DNA from: Pandoraea sputorum
Lineage (GTDB): Bacteria > Pseudomonadota > Gammaproteobacteria > Burkholderiales > Burkholderiaceae
Reading direction: 5' to 3'
Length of the DNA stretch: 64,000 nt
Assembly (NCBI RefSeq): GCF_000814845.2
Contig: NZ_CP010431.2
Span: forward strand, 1,116,001 to 1,180,000
Shown: piece by piece, positions 48,507 through 57,164 of the stretch
How the letters are laid out: every line of letters starts with the position of its first letter
Position numbering within the stretch: position 1 is the first letter of the stretch
The notes under the pieces: generated by a model
The model's database searches: none
Told to the model about the DNA's origin: nothing
The model's input: the letters and a program-made list of their open reading frames with translations, nothing else
Program-made: the position numbers and the translations under genes

Positions 48507-49145
48507 TCAGCGCGGCAGCGCTGGTTCGACGATGTCCATCGTCGTCTCGACGTGCGCGCGCGCGATCTGTTCGGCAAGCGCTTCGTCATGCGCGCGCAGG
48601 GCCGCGACCAGCTCGCGGTGCTGCTGATTGGTGGTGCGCAGTTGCTCGTCCGAGAACATGACGGGCACGCGCAGCGCCCAGTAATAGAACTGCGTACGTT
48701 CGTGAAACTGCGCGATCACGACGTTATCTGCCGCCTTCACGATCAGGTCGTGGAATTCCGTATTGAGACGATTGAGCGCCAGACGCGGCAGATTGGCCGT
48801 CGGCTCCATCTGTTCGATGAGGGCATCGAGCGCGTCGCACATCTCGGGCGAGATTTTTTGGGCCGCCAGCCGGGCGGTCTCGGATTCGATGGCGATACGG
48901 CTCTCGAAGATGGCGCGCACAGGCAGATGATCGGCGCCTTGAACTTCCCAGCCACGGTTGCGGGCGATAAAGCCTTCGCCTTGCAGGATCAGCAACGCTT
49001 CGCGCACGGGCGTGCGACCAACGCCCAGCAATTGAATCAGATCGTCCTCGATGAGGCGCTGCCCCGGCTTGAGCTCGGAAGCGAGAATCATTCCGCGGAT
49101 CTTGCTCCGCACTTCACCGGTAATCAGGTTGCTGGGCGCTTTCAT
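48507..49145 (-). CDS. GntR-family transcriptional regulator (FCD subfamily)
   Basis: The 212-residue protein has the GntR winged helix (VRSKIRGMILASELKPGQRL, LIQLLGVGRTPVREALLILQ, FIARNRGWEVQ). A helical FCD effector domain follows, with metal-type residues (FESRIAIESETARLAA, LNTEFHDLIVKAA, QQHRELVAALRAHDEALAEQ, then RAHVETT). Such regulators usually bind a small carboxylic acid and control nearby catabolic genes. No such operon is adjacent, so its target is unclear; it may be autoregulated from the long upstream region. Confidence 0.92.
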   Translation of the reverse strand: MKAPSNLITGEVRSKIRGMILASELKPGQRLIEDDLIQLLGVGRTPVREALLILQGEGFIARNRGWEVQGADHLPVRAIFESRIAIESETARLAAQKISPEMCDALDALIEQMEPTANLPRLALNRLNTEFHDLIVKAADNVVIAQFHERTQFYYWALRVPVMFSDEQLRTTNQQHRELVAALRAHDEALAEQIARAHVETTMDIVEPALPR

Positions 49146-50004
49146 CTGATGCTTGTGTCTTCCCTAGAGCCGGCGCGTGCGCCGTGTACTTCGACTTCGA
49201 TGAGCGTTGCCGGTCTTGCCGGACCGCTCGTGCATGAAGTTTCACGATGTAGGTGTCATGCATGCATTCGGGCGCATCGTGCGCCCCATCCCCCATGCCG
49301 CTGCGGATTTTACCGAGTTTCTTTCGGCACTCCGAAAACCGTTCCCAAAAGGTCAAAGTCGTGCCACTCATGCGCGACAGACATAACGTCGGTCCGGTTT
49401 TGCACAATTCTTTTGGTTTCCGAAGCGAGGACTCGCTTATACGCACGTTTGAAGCGTCGAAAAAGTACCATAACGCCAGACGCAGCGGGGTTCGCGCTCA
49501 CTCACTTGCGGTGTGAGCGCCCACCGTCACAGCGTTGCGGGTACCGAAACATGCGAGGCGCAGTGGCTTTGGAAAAATGCTGAAGATGTGAAGAACGTGC
49601 CTTGAATAACCCCTCAAAAATGATGGGTATTCGTCGACCTGTTCGTCCGGGCTGCCGTCTGCGCTCGCCCGTTTTCGTCTGTATTTCCCAGCATGCGGGA
49701 TTTGGCCGACGCCGCATGCGCTCGATCAGCGATCAATGACGGCGATTTGTGCGTGAAAACGGACAAATGAGAATAATTCAGTGCGATTGTTGGCGGAATC
49801 GGTGCAAACCCCGTCGATCACGCAGTCGCCCGATTGCACCTGACCCCGAATGCCGCGCCACGTCGGCGCTGCCCGTCCGGAAATGGCGTCGCATGGCAGA
49901 ATCGACGCAGCCGCATTCGTCCGCATTGTTCGCTTTGTCCGCTTCGGCGTCTTTGTCTCCTGTCCCACTTTGCGTGTTTCGGCGCGCTCTACATTCATCG
50001 ACCC
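49146..50004. other. Long intergenic region without a supported gene
   Basis: These 859 bases separate the GntR gene from the hydrolase gene. Short frames on both strands cross it, but none has a ribosome-binding site or a recognisable product. The composition is more AT-rich in 49290-49480 and 49560-49640. The stretch GTCATGCATGCATTC near 49256 is locally palindromic and could be a GntR site. I see no RNA gene or terminator I can support. Confidence 0.4.
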
Positions 50005-51081
50005 ATGCCCCCACTGCTTTCTCTGTGCATGCAACGTCTGTCGCGATATGCCGTTGCGACCCTGCGCACCGGTGCGCTCGTCGGTTTCACTTCGCTCGTC
50101 GCCGTGAGTGGCGCGAGTGCAGCAAGTCCCGACAGCAACGCCGGTCCCGCCTACGGTCCGGAATTACAGGGCTTCGACTATCCGTATCCGGTCAATCGCT
50201 TCGACTTCACGTCGCAGCGCACGCCGCTGCACATGGCTTATCTCGACGTGCAGCCGTCGCAGCCGAATGGCCGGACCGTTGTGCTACTGCATGGCAAGAA
50301 CTTCTGCGCGGCGACCTGGCGCGAGACGATCGACACGTTATCGGGCGCAGGCTACCGCGTCATCGCGCCGGATCAGATCGGCTTCTGCAAATCGAGCAAG
50401 CCCGCGCAGTATCAGTACAGCTTCCAGCAACTGGCGAACAATACGCATGCGTTGCTCGCGTCGCTGGGTATCAAGACGGCGACCGTCGTCGGCCACTCCA
50501 CCGGCGGAATGCTGGCGGCGCGCTATGCGCTGATGTATCCGGACGAGACGCAGCAACTGGTGCTCGTTAATCCGATCGGGCTGGAAGACTGGAAAGCGCT
50601 GGGCGTGCCTTCGAAGACGGTGGACGAGTGGTTCGACCGAGAGTTGCGCACGAGCGCGCCGGGCATCCGTCGCTATGAACAGGCGACGTACTACGCCGGG
50701 CAATGGAGCGAGCGTTACGAGCCGTGGGTGCAGATGCTCGCGGGCATGTATCGCGGCCCGGGAAAACGCATCGTCGCGTGGAATTCGGCGTTGCTCTACG
50801 ACATGATCTACACGCAGCCGGTCGTGTACGAACTCGGACAGATTCGCGTGCCGACGTTGTTGATGATCGGTGACAAGGACACCACCGCCATCGGCAAGGA
50901 CTTTTCGCCGCCGGAGGTGCAGGCGCGCGTCGGGCACTATGCCGAGCTGGCCCAGACGACGCACGCCCGAATTCCCGGTTCTACGCTCGTCGAATTCCCC
51001 GATCTGGGGCACGCCCCGCAGATGCAAGACCCGGCGGCGTTCCACAAGGCACTGCTCGCCGGGCTGGCGACGCTGCACTGA
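50005..51081 (+). CDS. Exported alpha/beta-hydrolase
   Basis: The 358-residue protein has an N-terminal signal segment (SRYAVATLRTGALVGFTSLV, cleaved near SAASP) and an alpha/beta-hydrolase core. VVLLHGKNFCAATW is the oxyanion strand, VVGHSTGGMLAARYAL has the catalytic Ser, MIGDKDTTAIGKDF the Asp and FPDLGHAPQMQDP the His. It probably hydrolyses an ester or halide-type bond in the periplasm. I used ATG 50005; ATG 50029 is equally plausible since neither has a strong ribosome-binding site. The much longer frame from 49834 lacks support. It converges on the GNAT gene. Confidence 0.87.
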   Translation: MPPLLSLCMQRLSRYAVATLRTGALVGFTSLVAVSGASAASPDSNAGPAYGPELQGFDYPYPVNRFDFTSQRTPLHMAYLDVQPSQPNGRTVVLLHGKNFCAATWRETIDTLSGAGYRVIAPDQIGFCKSSKPAQYQYSFQQLANNTHALLASLGIKTATVVGHSTGGMLAARYALMYPDETQQLVLVNPIGLEDWKALGVPSKTVDEWFDRELRTSAPGIRRYEQATYYAGQWSERYEPWVQMLAGMYRGPGKRIVAWNSALLYDMIYTQPVVYELGQIRVPTLLMIGDKDTTAIGKDFSPPEVQARVGHYAELAQTTHARIPGSTLVEFPDLGHAPQMQDPAAFHKALLAGLATLH

Positions 51082-51106
51082 TTGACATGCAGATGGCGGG
51101 GCAGCG

Positions 51107-51697
51107 TCAGAGGTGTTTGTAATAGAACGTAGTCGCGCAGAAGCCGCCGTCCGGCATGAGGGCGAACTTAGGCACGTCGCCCGCGCGCTGCCAGCCGCTG
51201 CGCTGGTAGAGGCGCTCGGCATCGCCGCCGGTGACGGTGTCGAGTACCAGCACGTGGCGCTCGAAGGCGCGCGCGACGTCGTCCAGCGCGGCCATCAGAT
51301 GCGCCGCGACGCCCTGACGTCGTGCCGAACGATGCACGAGCATCTTGGCGACGTCGGCGCGATGCGGCTGATTCTCGGGCAGATCGAGGATCAGTTGCAC
51401 CGTGCCAACGATCGCGCCGTCATTTTGCGCACCGGGTGCATCGGGCGCACCGTGCGCTTTATGACGCGCCACGAGCAAGACCCGTTCGCCACGGTCGACG
51501 CTTGCCGCCACCTTGCGCCAGAACGCCGTCGCGCGCTCACGCGTGAGCGGCAACATGAAGCTCACCGATGCGCCGCCTTCGACGCAATCGATCAGCACGT
51601 CGGTCAGCGCATCGATGGCGGCCAGCGCCTGATCGCCATCGAGTCGTTCGATAACGAGACTTGCAGGAAGGGCGAGCGGGGCGGCATCGTTGGACAT
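51107..51697 (-). CDS. GNAT-family N-acetyltransferase
   Basis: The 196-residue protein carries a GNAT fold: GAIVGTVQLILDLPE (strand 4), MLVHRSARRQGVAAHLMAAL (acetyl-CoA pyrophosphate loop, RRQGVA) and LYQRSGWQRAGDVPKFAL. Substrate unknown. Its ATG overlaps the stop of the XRE-cupin regulator gene (TGATG), so both are made from one transcript, and the regulator may control the acetyltransferase's substrate pathway. Confidence 0.9.
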   Translation of the reverse strand: MSNDAAPLALPASLVIERLDGDQALAAIDALTDVLIDCVEGGASVSFMLPLTRERATAFWRKVAASVDRGERVLLVARHKAHGAPDAPGAQNDGAIVGTVQLILDLPENQPHRADVAKMLVHRSARRQGVAAHLMAALDDVARAFERHVLVLDTVTGGDAERLYQRSGWQRAGDVPKFALMPDGGFCATTFYYKHL

Positions 51698-52287
51698 CAG
51701 GGCGTTCTCCTCGGAGCGACGAAGGGCAGCGTCACGAGCCCGACAAGATAGCGGGCGGTGGCTGACGTAGGATTGTGAAAGCCGATCGGTTGATCGAGAC
51801 GCATCGCAAGGCAATCGCCGGTATCGAGTCGCCACGTAGTGCCGCCAAGCGTGATTTCGATGGTGCCGTCGACGACCCAGATCTGCTGCCAGACTTCGTT
51901 GTCCCGCGCGCCGGTGTCGTAGGCGACACGCTCGCCCGGTGGGAACTGCACTTCCACGAACTGGAGCGGCGACGGTTGCGCTGGCGACAGGTTGCGTCTC
52001 ACATAGCCGGAATCCGGATCGGTCCAAACCGGCTGGTCTGCATGACGGGCGAGCGGCGAGGGCGGCGCGTCGTCCTCCGACTGCTCGTCGAAGAGCGAGG
52101 CCAGCGTGACGCCGAGCGCAGTGGCGAGTTTGTCCAGCACATTCGCGGTCGGGCTCGTTTGCGCACGCTCGATGAGCGAGATGTTTGAACGACTCACGCC
52201 GCTGCGCTCGGCCAGCGTATCGAGGGAATAGCCGCGCTCGCTGCGCAGGTCACGCACGCGACGGGCAATACGTTCGTTAATATCCAT
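51697..52287 (-). CDS. XRE-family regulator with C-terminal cupin domain
   Basis: The 196-residue protein has an N-terminal helix-turn-helix (RRVRDLRSERGYSLDTLAER, SGVSRSNISLIERAQTSPT). A cupin-2 domain follows (VEVQFPPGERVAYDTGARD, EVWQQIWVVDGTIEITLGG, DCLAMRLDQPIGFHNPT). This class (PuuR/SutR-like) senses small metabolites, often polyamines or amino-acid derivatives. It is divergent from a phosphinothricin-acetyltransferase-like gene, with a repeated TCTAGT motif between them that may be its operator. Confidence 0.93.
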   Translation of the reverse strand: MDINERIARRVRDLRSERGYSLDTLAERSGVSRSNISLIERAQTSPTANVLDKLATALGVTLASLFDEQSEDDAPPSPLARHADQPVWTDPDSGYVRRNLSPAQPSPLQFVEVQFPPGERVAYDTGARDNEVWQQIWVVDGTIEITLGGTTWRLDTGDCLAMRLDQPIGFHNPTSATARYLVGLVTLPFVAPRRTP

Positions 52288-52291
52288 GTCA

Positions 52292-52327
52292 TCTAGTTTA
52301 ATGGAAATAAATTTCTAGTAAAATGGA
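52292..52327. promoter_or_regulatory. Candidate operator: direct repeat TCTAGTNNAATGGA
   Basis: TCTAGTTTAATGGA (52292-52305) and TCTAGTAAAATGGA (52314-52327) are direct repeats whose starts are 22 nt apart, two turns of the helix. They lie in an AT-rich patch immediately upstream of the XRE-cupin start and ahead of the divergent acetyltransferase gene, the expected place for an autoregulated operator. Confidence 0.5.
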
Positions 52328-52370
52328 TTTCACTGGATGCGTTGCCCACCTTGCTTGCAGGACCACTGAC

Positions 52371-52892
52371 ATGACTTCCCCGACGACTGCCCTGACGCCG
52401 CTCACGATTCGCGATGCCCTCGATGCCGATCTTCCGGTGATTCGCGACATTTACAACGATGCCGTCGAGCACACGACGGCTATCTGGAACGAGATCCTGG
52501 TGGATCTGGACAATCGTCGTGAGTGGCTGGCCGCGCGGCTTAAGCGCGGGTATCCGGTGATCGTCGCCGAGCGCGACGGCAAGACGGTCGGTTATGCATC
52601 GTTTGGTGACTGGCGCGCGTTCGACGGTTATCGACACACCGTCGAGCATTCGATCTATATCGACAAGAACGCGCGCGGCGGCGGCATCGGCGAGGCGCTC
52701 ATGCGCGCACTGATCGAGCGTGCCCGTGCGCTTGACGTTCACGTGATGATTGCGGCTATCGAAGCCCAGAACGCACCGTCGATTCGCCTGCACGAGAAGC
52801 TGGGCTTTCGGATGGTCGGCACCTTTAGCGAAGTGGGCACGAAGTTCGGCCGGTGGCTCGATCTGACGTGCATGGAATTGCGTATCGCCTGA
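52371..52892 (+). CDS. Phosphinothricin-acetyltransferase-like GNAT
   Basis: The 173-residue protein matches the pat/MnaT-type group of GNATs: IRDALDADLPVIRDIYNDAV, TAIWNEILVDLDNRREWLAA, VGYASFGDWRAFDGYRHTVE, SIYIDKNARGGGIGEALMRA and NAPSIRLHEKLGFRMVGTFS. Family members acetylate phosphinothricin, methionine sulfoximine/sulfone or related amino acids. The ATG at 52371 matches the family N-terminus; an upstream ATG at 52323 is in frame. A terminator-like hairpin follows 28 nt after the stop. Confidence 0.9.
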   Translation: MTSPTTALTPLTIRDALDADLPVIRDIYNDAVEHTTAIWNEILVDLDNRREWLAARLKRGYPVIVAERDGKTVGYASFGDWRAFDGYRHTVEHSIYIDKNARGGGIGEALMRALIERARALDVHVMIAAIEAQNAPSIRLHEKLGFRMVGTFSEVGTKFGRWLDLTCMELRIA

Positions 52893-53348
52893 GAAAAAAA
52901 CTGCACCGCAACATCGATTCAATGCCGCTGTGTCCCTTCGGATATAGCGGCATTTCTCATTGGGCATAGGCAACATCACGCGAAGCAAATATCGCCCGTA
53001 CGCGCCCGTCGCACGGTGCGTCGTACGTTGCGCAGCGCATGCGTTCTCACGCAGTGCGTCATGTCCAATCTTGTCAATCTCAGAGGTGGCGTGTAGCCTT
53101 GAAACGTCCGGTGTCACTCATGAAGCGTGTTCTTATAGAACTTCACGAGCGCATCACGGCACGCGAATGTCACGCATTGTGAACATGCATCGTGGGTCAG
53201 CGACGTTGTGTATCGGCGTCGTGCAGCGGCGTCGCGTTTGCCGTCGTGACCGCGTGAGTCGTTGCAGTGCCGTTTTGTCGTTCGGGAGTTGCAGGGCCGC
53301 AATCGTGATCGTGGCACGTCCCCCCAAAACAAGACGGACGGAACGCAT
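52893..53348. other. Intergenic region ahead of the molybdenum hydroxylase operon
   Basis: No gene is supported in these 456 bases. A terminator-like hairpin is listed separately at 52921-52955. A short palindrome GTTCTTATAGAAC lies at 53129-53141, nested in a weaker TGAAG/CTTCA pairing. I see no convincing molybdenum-cofactor riboswitch, though I cannot fold the leader. The promoter of the operon should lie here. Confidence 0.4.
52921..52955 (+). terminator. Likely terminator after the GNAT gene
   Basis: Stem AATGCCGCT / AGCGGCATT (9 bp, extendable by two pairs with one mismatch) with a loop of about 14 nt, followed by a short TCTC. The U tract is poor, so efficiency is uncertain. Confidence 0.5.
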
Positions 53349-56300
53349 ATGCCGCGCCTGCCAAGAAAACACTGTCCGACAGCGGCTGTGTCGAGCGATG
53401 ACGCTCGTCATGACGCTGCTTCCGCAACACCCCAGACACTCCCGAATTCCGCCGATCCCGAAGCGTCTGCTGGCTTCGCAATGACGCGTCGCGGCTTTCT
53501 CAAGGCGTCGGTCGTCGCGGGTATTTCCGTGTACATCGCGCCGATGGGAAGTCGCGCGTTCGCAGCGCTCTTCGAGGACAAGAACCTCACGCCTGTGGCG
53601 TGGGACGCTGCGAAGGGACAAGCCAAATTCCGTATCGACGGCACGGCCAAAGTCACCGGCAGCAAGATCTTCGCGCGTGACGTACGCGCACGCGACATGC
53701 CGGGCTGGCCCGCACAGCAGGCACATGCGTTCGTGCTGCGCACGACGCTCGCGGACCGCCCCTATCTCGGCTTCGATCTCTCGCGCCTGAATGACGGTCT
53801 GCAACCCGACCGCGTGGTGACGGCCGAGGATCTCGCACGCGACGGCGTCGCGTTCCCCGAGTTCTACGGCGACGACATGCTGCTGCCCGTCGGCAAGACG
53901 CCCGCGTATCTCGGACACGCGGTCGCTATCCTCATCTATCGCGACTTCGCACGTTTTCGCTTCGCCAAAGACAAGCTCAAGTTCCACGACGAAATCATTC
54001 GCTACGGCGACGTCACTGGGCCGCTGGAACGCGACCCGTGGGGCAGCTTCCGTTACGTGCGCGTGGGTGGCAAGACCGCGTATGACGATGACGTCTACTC
54101 CAGTCTCAAGGACGCGCCGATTTTCCCGAGCATGATGCGCAAGCACCTGCCGGTGTGGCCCGACGGTAACGATCACGGCAAGCTCGACGAGCAGGGCATG
54201 GCGTACGCGGGCAAGATCGGTGAGTCGCTGGCACATCCGCCGGCGAACTGGCTGGTGATGTCGCGCGAGTACCGCACACAGTCCGTCGACACGGCGGCGC
54301 TCGAACCCGATAACGCCAACTGCTGGTACGACGCCGCCACGCAAACGCTGCACATGGTGGTGCCCACGCAGTCGCCGTCCGAAGTCGCGGAGAACGCGGC
54401 CGCGATGGCCGCGAAGGGGCATTTCCCGGTGAAGCGGCTGATCGTCTACCCGTGCTACACGGTGGGCTATGGCTCGAAGGATCACTACAACATGCCGTTC
54501 TACGGGCTGGCCGCTGCGATGTATGGCGATGGCCTGCCGGTGCGCCTGGCCAACGATCGCTACGAGCAATTCCAGACGTCGCTCAAGCGTCACGCCTTCA
54601 CGATGCGCTATCGCATCGGCGTCGACAAAGAGAGCGGCATGCTGCAAGCGTTCACGGCCGACATGGAGTGCAACGGCGGTGGACGCATGAACTTCTCGCC
54701 GTCCGTAGCGATGGTGGGCGCGACGGCGGCCCAGTCCATCTACTACTTCCCGCAGAGCGATCTGGCGAGCGTGGCGATTGCGTCGCGTGCCATCGATGCG
54801 GGGTCGGCCCGTGGCTACGGCACGTTGCAGTCGATGGCCGCGACCGAAATGATGATTGACGAGATGGCGGCGCAACTCGGCGTTGACGCCATCGATTTCC
54901 GCCTCAAGAATGCGCTGCGCTCGGGCATGAAAAACACGCAGGGCGCGATTCCTGCGGGCGCTGTGCGCGTGGACGAAGTGCTCGCACGTGCGAAGGCGCA
55001 TCCGTTGTGGACGCAGCGCGACAAGAAGAAGGCCGAGTACGAAGCGGCGCATCCGGGCCGTCGCTATGGCGTGGGTTTCGCTTGCGTGCAGAAGGACTTC
55101 GGCACGGGCGCGGAGACGTCGTTCGCGCGCGTGGAATTCGACGAAACCGGCAAGATTTCGCTGCATCACACGGCGGCGGAAATCGGCACGGGTACATCGA
55201 CGTCGCAGGCTGTGGCCGTGGCGAAATGGCTCGGCATGCCCGCCACCGACGTGCACATCGCCATCACCGACTGGCCCGAATTGCCGGTGGTGACCAGCGG
55301 CGATCCGTATCTGATGTCGCAGGCCGATCAGGACAAACTCGCCGCGAATCCGCGTTGGTCGCCGGGGTATGCGTCGCCGTCGAGCGCGACGAACTCGGCG
55401 TTCTATTTCACGCACAGCACGCGCGAAGCTGCGCGTCTGCTTTTTCTGCAAGGGCTATGGCCAGCGGCGCTGTCGATCTGGCGTCGTGGGCTAGGTGGCG
55501 GGCAGGCCGCGCCGCTCGTCGTGCGTGCGGAAGATGCCCGCTGGGTCGACGGCAAGCTCTCGGCGGCCGGACTCGAAGCATTGCCGCTCGGCATGCTGGC
55601 GAAGACGGCCTATGAGCAGGGCTTTGTGACGGGCGCGACGGTGCACGTGTTCAACCGCTGGCAGTGGGCCGAAGCGGATTGGGATCTGGGTGACGGCGTG
55701 ACGCAGCGTCTGCCAGTCGACGGCATCGCCCTGCGCTTTGGCAAGGGCGGGGCCAACCCGTCGGCGGCTGCTGCGCAAGCGCCCGACGCACAGACGCCCG
55801 CTGCCAAGAGCGCGCATCACAGCGGTAACGCGCCAGCGAAGTCAGCGTCAGCGAAGGGCGCGCCAGCGAAGAGCGCGTCGCAGCCGAACGCCGCAGCGGG
55901 GCAGCAAGTGGCCGCCCCCACGCCTGCGACCGGCTATCGCACGATGGACCGCAAGCGCGTGTATTACCCGCCGGTGCAGCGAAACAATGCAGCCGTCACG
56001 TATTACAGCGCCGTGGGCACGCTCGTCGAATTGTCGGTTCACGAAGCGTCGGGCAAGGTCGAATTGCTCACGCACCATTCCATCATGGAGTGCGGCAATC
56101 AGATCTCGCCGCAACTCGTTTCAGGCCAGTTGCAGGGCGGTCTGGCGATGGGCATCGGTCATGCCCTTCACGAGTATTTGCCGCTGTACGAAGACGGTCC
56201 TGGCAATGGCACATGGAACTTCAATCGCTACCACCTGCCGCGCGCGGTGGACGTCGCCGTATGGACGCAGACAGGTGAAGTCCTGCCCCCGATCTCCGAG

Positions 56301-56441
56301 ACGGATGTGCCCAAGGGCATTGCCGAAGTCGTGATGATCCCCGTGGTGGGTGCGATTGTGAACGGCCTCGCGCACGCGATCGGCCATCGATTTACAGAGT
56401 TGCCGGTGACGCCGGAGAAGATCCAGGAGGTACTGGCATGA
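53349..56441 (+). CDS. Tat-exported molybdenum hydroxylase large subunit (xanthine dehydrogenase family)
   Basis: The 1030-residue protein has a twin-arginine motif (MTRRGFLKASVVAGISV, starting at residue 45), so the folded cofactor-loaded enzyme is exported or periplasmic. The body matches isoquinoline-1-oxidoreductase/nicotinate-dehydrogenase-type molybdopterin subunits. RIDGTAKVTGSKIFARDVR is the domain start, SARGYGTLQSMAATEMMIDE the substrate/cofactor Arg segment and VAVAKWLGMPATDVHIAITD the next. DVPKGIAEVVMIPVVGAIVN holds the likely catalytic Glu. A Lys/Ala/Ser-rich low-complexity insert sits at about residues 798-862. I use the ATG at 53349 (GGACGGAAC before it); an ATG at 53481 would start right at the Tat motif. 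Substrate unknown, probably an N-heterocycle or aldehyde. Confidence 0.9.
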   Translation: MPRLPRKHCPTAAVSSDDARHDAASATPQTLPNSADPEASAGFAMTRRGFLKASVVAGISVYIAPMGSRAFAALFEDKNLTPVAWDAAKGQAKFRIDGTAKVTGSKIFARDVRARDMPGWPAQQAHAFVLRTTLADRPYLGFDLSRLNDGLQPDRVVTAEDLARDGVAFPEFYGDDMLLPVGKTPAYLGHAVAILIYRDFARFRFAKDKLKFHDEIIRYGDVTGPLERDPWGSFRYVRVGGKTAYDDDVYSSLKDAPIFPSMMRKHLPVWPDGNDHGKLDEQGMAYAGKIGESLAHPPANWLVMSREYRTQSVDTAALEPDNANCWYDAATQTLHMVVPTQSPSEVAENAAAMAAKGHFPVKRLIVYPCYTVGYGSKDHYNMPFYGLAAAMYGDGLPVRLANDRYEQFQTSLKRHAFTMRYRIGVDKESGMLQAFTADMECNGGGRMNFSPSVAMVGATAAQSIYYFPQSDLASVAIASRAIDAGSARGYGTLQSMAATEMMIDEMAAQLGVDAIDFRLKNALRSGMKNTQGAIPAGAVRVDEVLARAKAHPLWTQRDKKKAEYEAAHPGRRYGVGFACVQKDFGTGAETSFARVEFDETGKISLHHTAAEIGTGTSTSQAVAVAKWLGMPATDVHIAITDWPELPVVTSGDPYLMSQADQDKLAANPRWSPGYASPSSATNSAFYFTHSTREAARLLFLQGLWPAALSIWRRGLGGGQAAPLVVRAEDARWVDGKLSAAGLEALPLGMLAKTAYEQGFVTGATVHVFNRWQWAEADWDLGDGVTQRLPVDGIALRFGKGGANPSAAAAQAPDAQTPAAKSAHHSGNAPAKSASAKGAPAKSASQPNAAAGQQVAAPTPATGYRTMDRKRVYYPPVQRNNAAVTYYSAVGTLVELSVHEASGKVELLTHHSIMECGNQISPQLVSGQLQGGLAMGIGHALHEYLPLYEDGPGNGTWNFNRYHLPRAVDVAVWTQTGEVLPPISETDVPKGIAEVVMIPVVGAIVNGLAHAIGHRFTELPVTPEKIQEVLA

Positions 56442-57154
56442 CGGATACGAGTAGCGCACCGCAGGCCGCGTCGAATGCGAACGCGGATGCAGGTGCCCAA
56501 GCCCCAATGAACAACGCCAGTGCGGCGAGTGCTGCTGCCGCAACAGCGGCTGTCCCCGTCACGTCATCTGCATCATCTGCATCCCCCGCGCCCGCCAGCG
56601 GCAAGAAGCCGTGGGAGACGCTGCCCGTCACGGTCAAGGTCAACGGCGAGTCGCATGGCCCGATGGACGTGCCCGCCGGTCTCATGATGATCGACTTCCT
56701 GCACGAGACGCTGGGCCTGACCGGCTCGCGGCTGGGCTGCGGGCAGGGCATTTGCCACGCCTGCGTGGTGATCGTCGATCACGCCGACGGCACCAGCGAG
56801 ACGGTGCGCACCTGCATTACCGGCGCGAACTATTTCGACGGCAAGACCGTGCGTACCGTGGAAGGCCACGCGACGCGCGACACCGACGGCAAGGTCACGC
56901 TCGCCCCCATCCAGCAAGCGTTTCTCGATCACTTCAGCTTCCAGTGTGGCTACTGCACACCGGGCTTCGTGAACGCAGCAACGGTGCTCATCGAGCGACT
57001 GAAGCGCAACCCGATTGCGCGCGCCGATCTGGAAGCTGCGATTACCGAAGGACTGAACGACCAGATCTGCCGGTGCACGGGCTACGTGCGCTATTACGAG
57101 GCCGTGCGCGACGTCGTGCTGAAGACGCCCGGTTGTATCAAGGACTCGAAGTGA
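56438..57154 (+). CDS. 2Fe-2S subunit of the molybdenum hydroxylase
   Basis: The 238-residue protein carries the two [2Fe-2S] clusters. The plant-ferredoxin type is GSRLGCGQGICHACVVIVD with a later Cys in VRTCITGANYF; the second is FQCGYCTPGFVNAATVL and DQICRCTGYVRYYEAVRD. It passes electrons from the Mo site to the cytochrome. An Ala/Ser/Pro-rich N-terminal extension of about 58 residues is unusual for the family. It has no signal peptide, so export probably occurs as a complex with the Tat-bearing large subunit. Start and previous stop overlap as ATGA. Confidence 0.93.
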   Translation: MTDTSSAPQAASNANADAGAQAPMNNASAASAAAATAAVPVTSSASSASPAPASGKKPWETLPVTVKVNGESHGPMDVPAGLMMIDFLHETLGLTGSRLGCGQGICHACVVIVDHADGTSETVRTCITGANYFDGKTVRTVEGHATRDTDGKVTLAPIQQAFLDHFSFQCGYCTPGFVNAATVLIERLKRNPIARADLEAAITEGLNDQICRCTGYVRYYEAVRDVVLKTPGCIKDSK

Positions 57155-57164
57155 GGGGCGCGAA

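Noticed and set aside
49726..50034. Small frames in the long intergenic region before the hydrolase gene
   Set aside because: They overlap each other on both strands, lack start signals and resemble no family.
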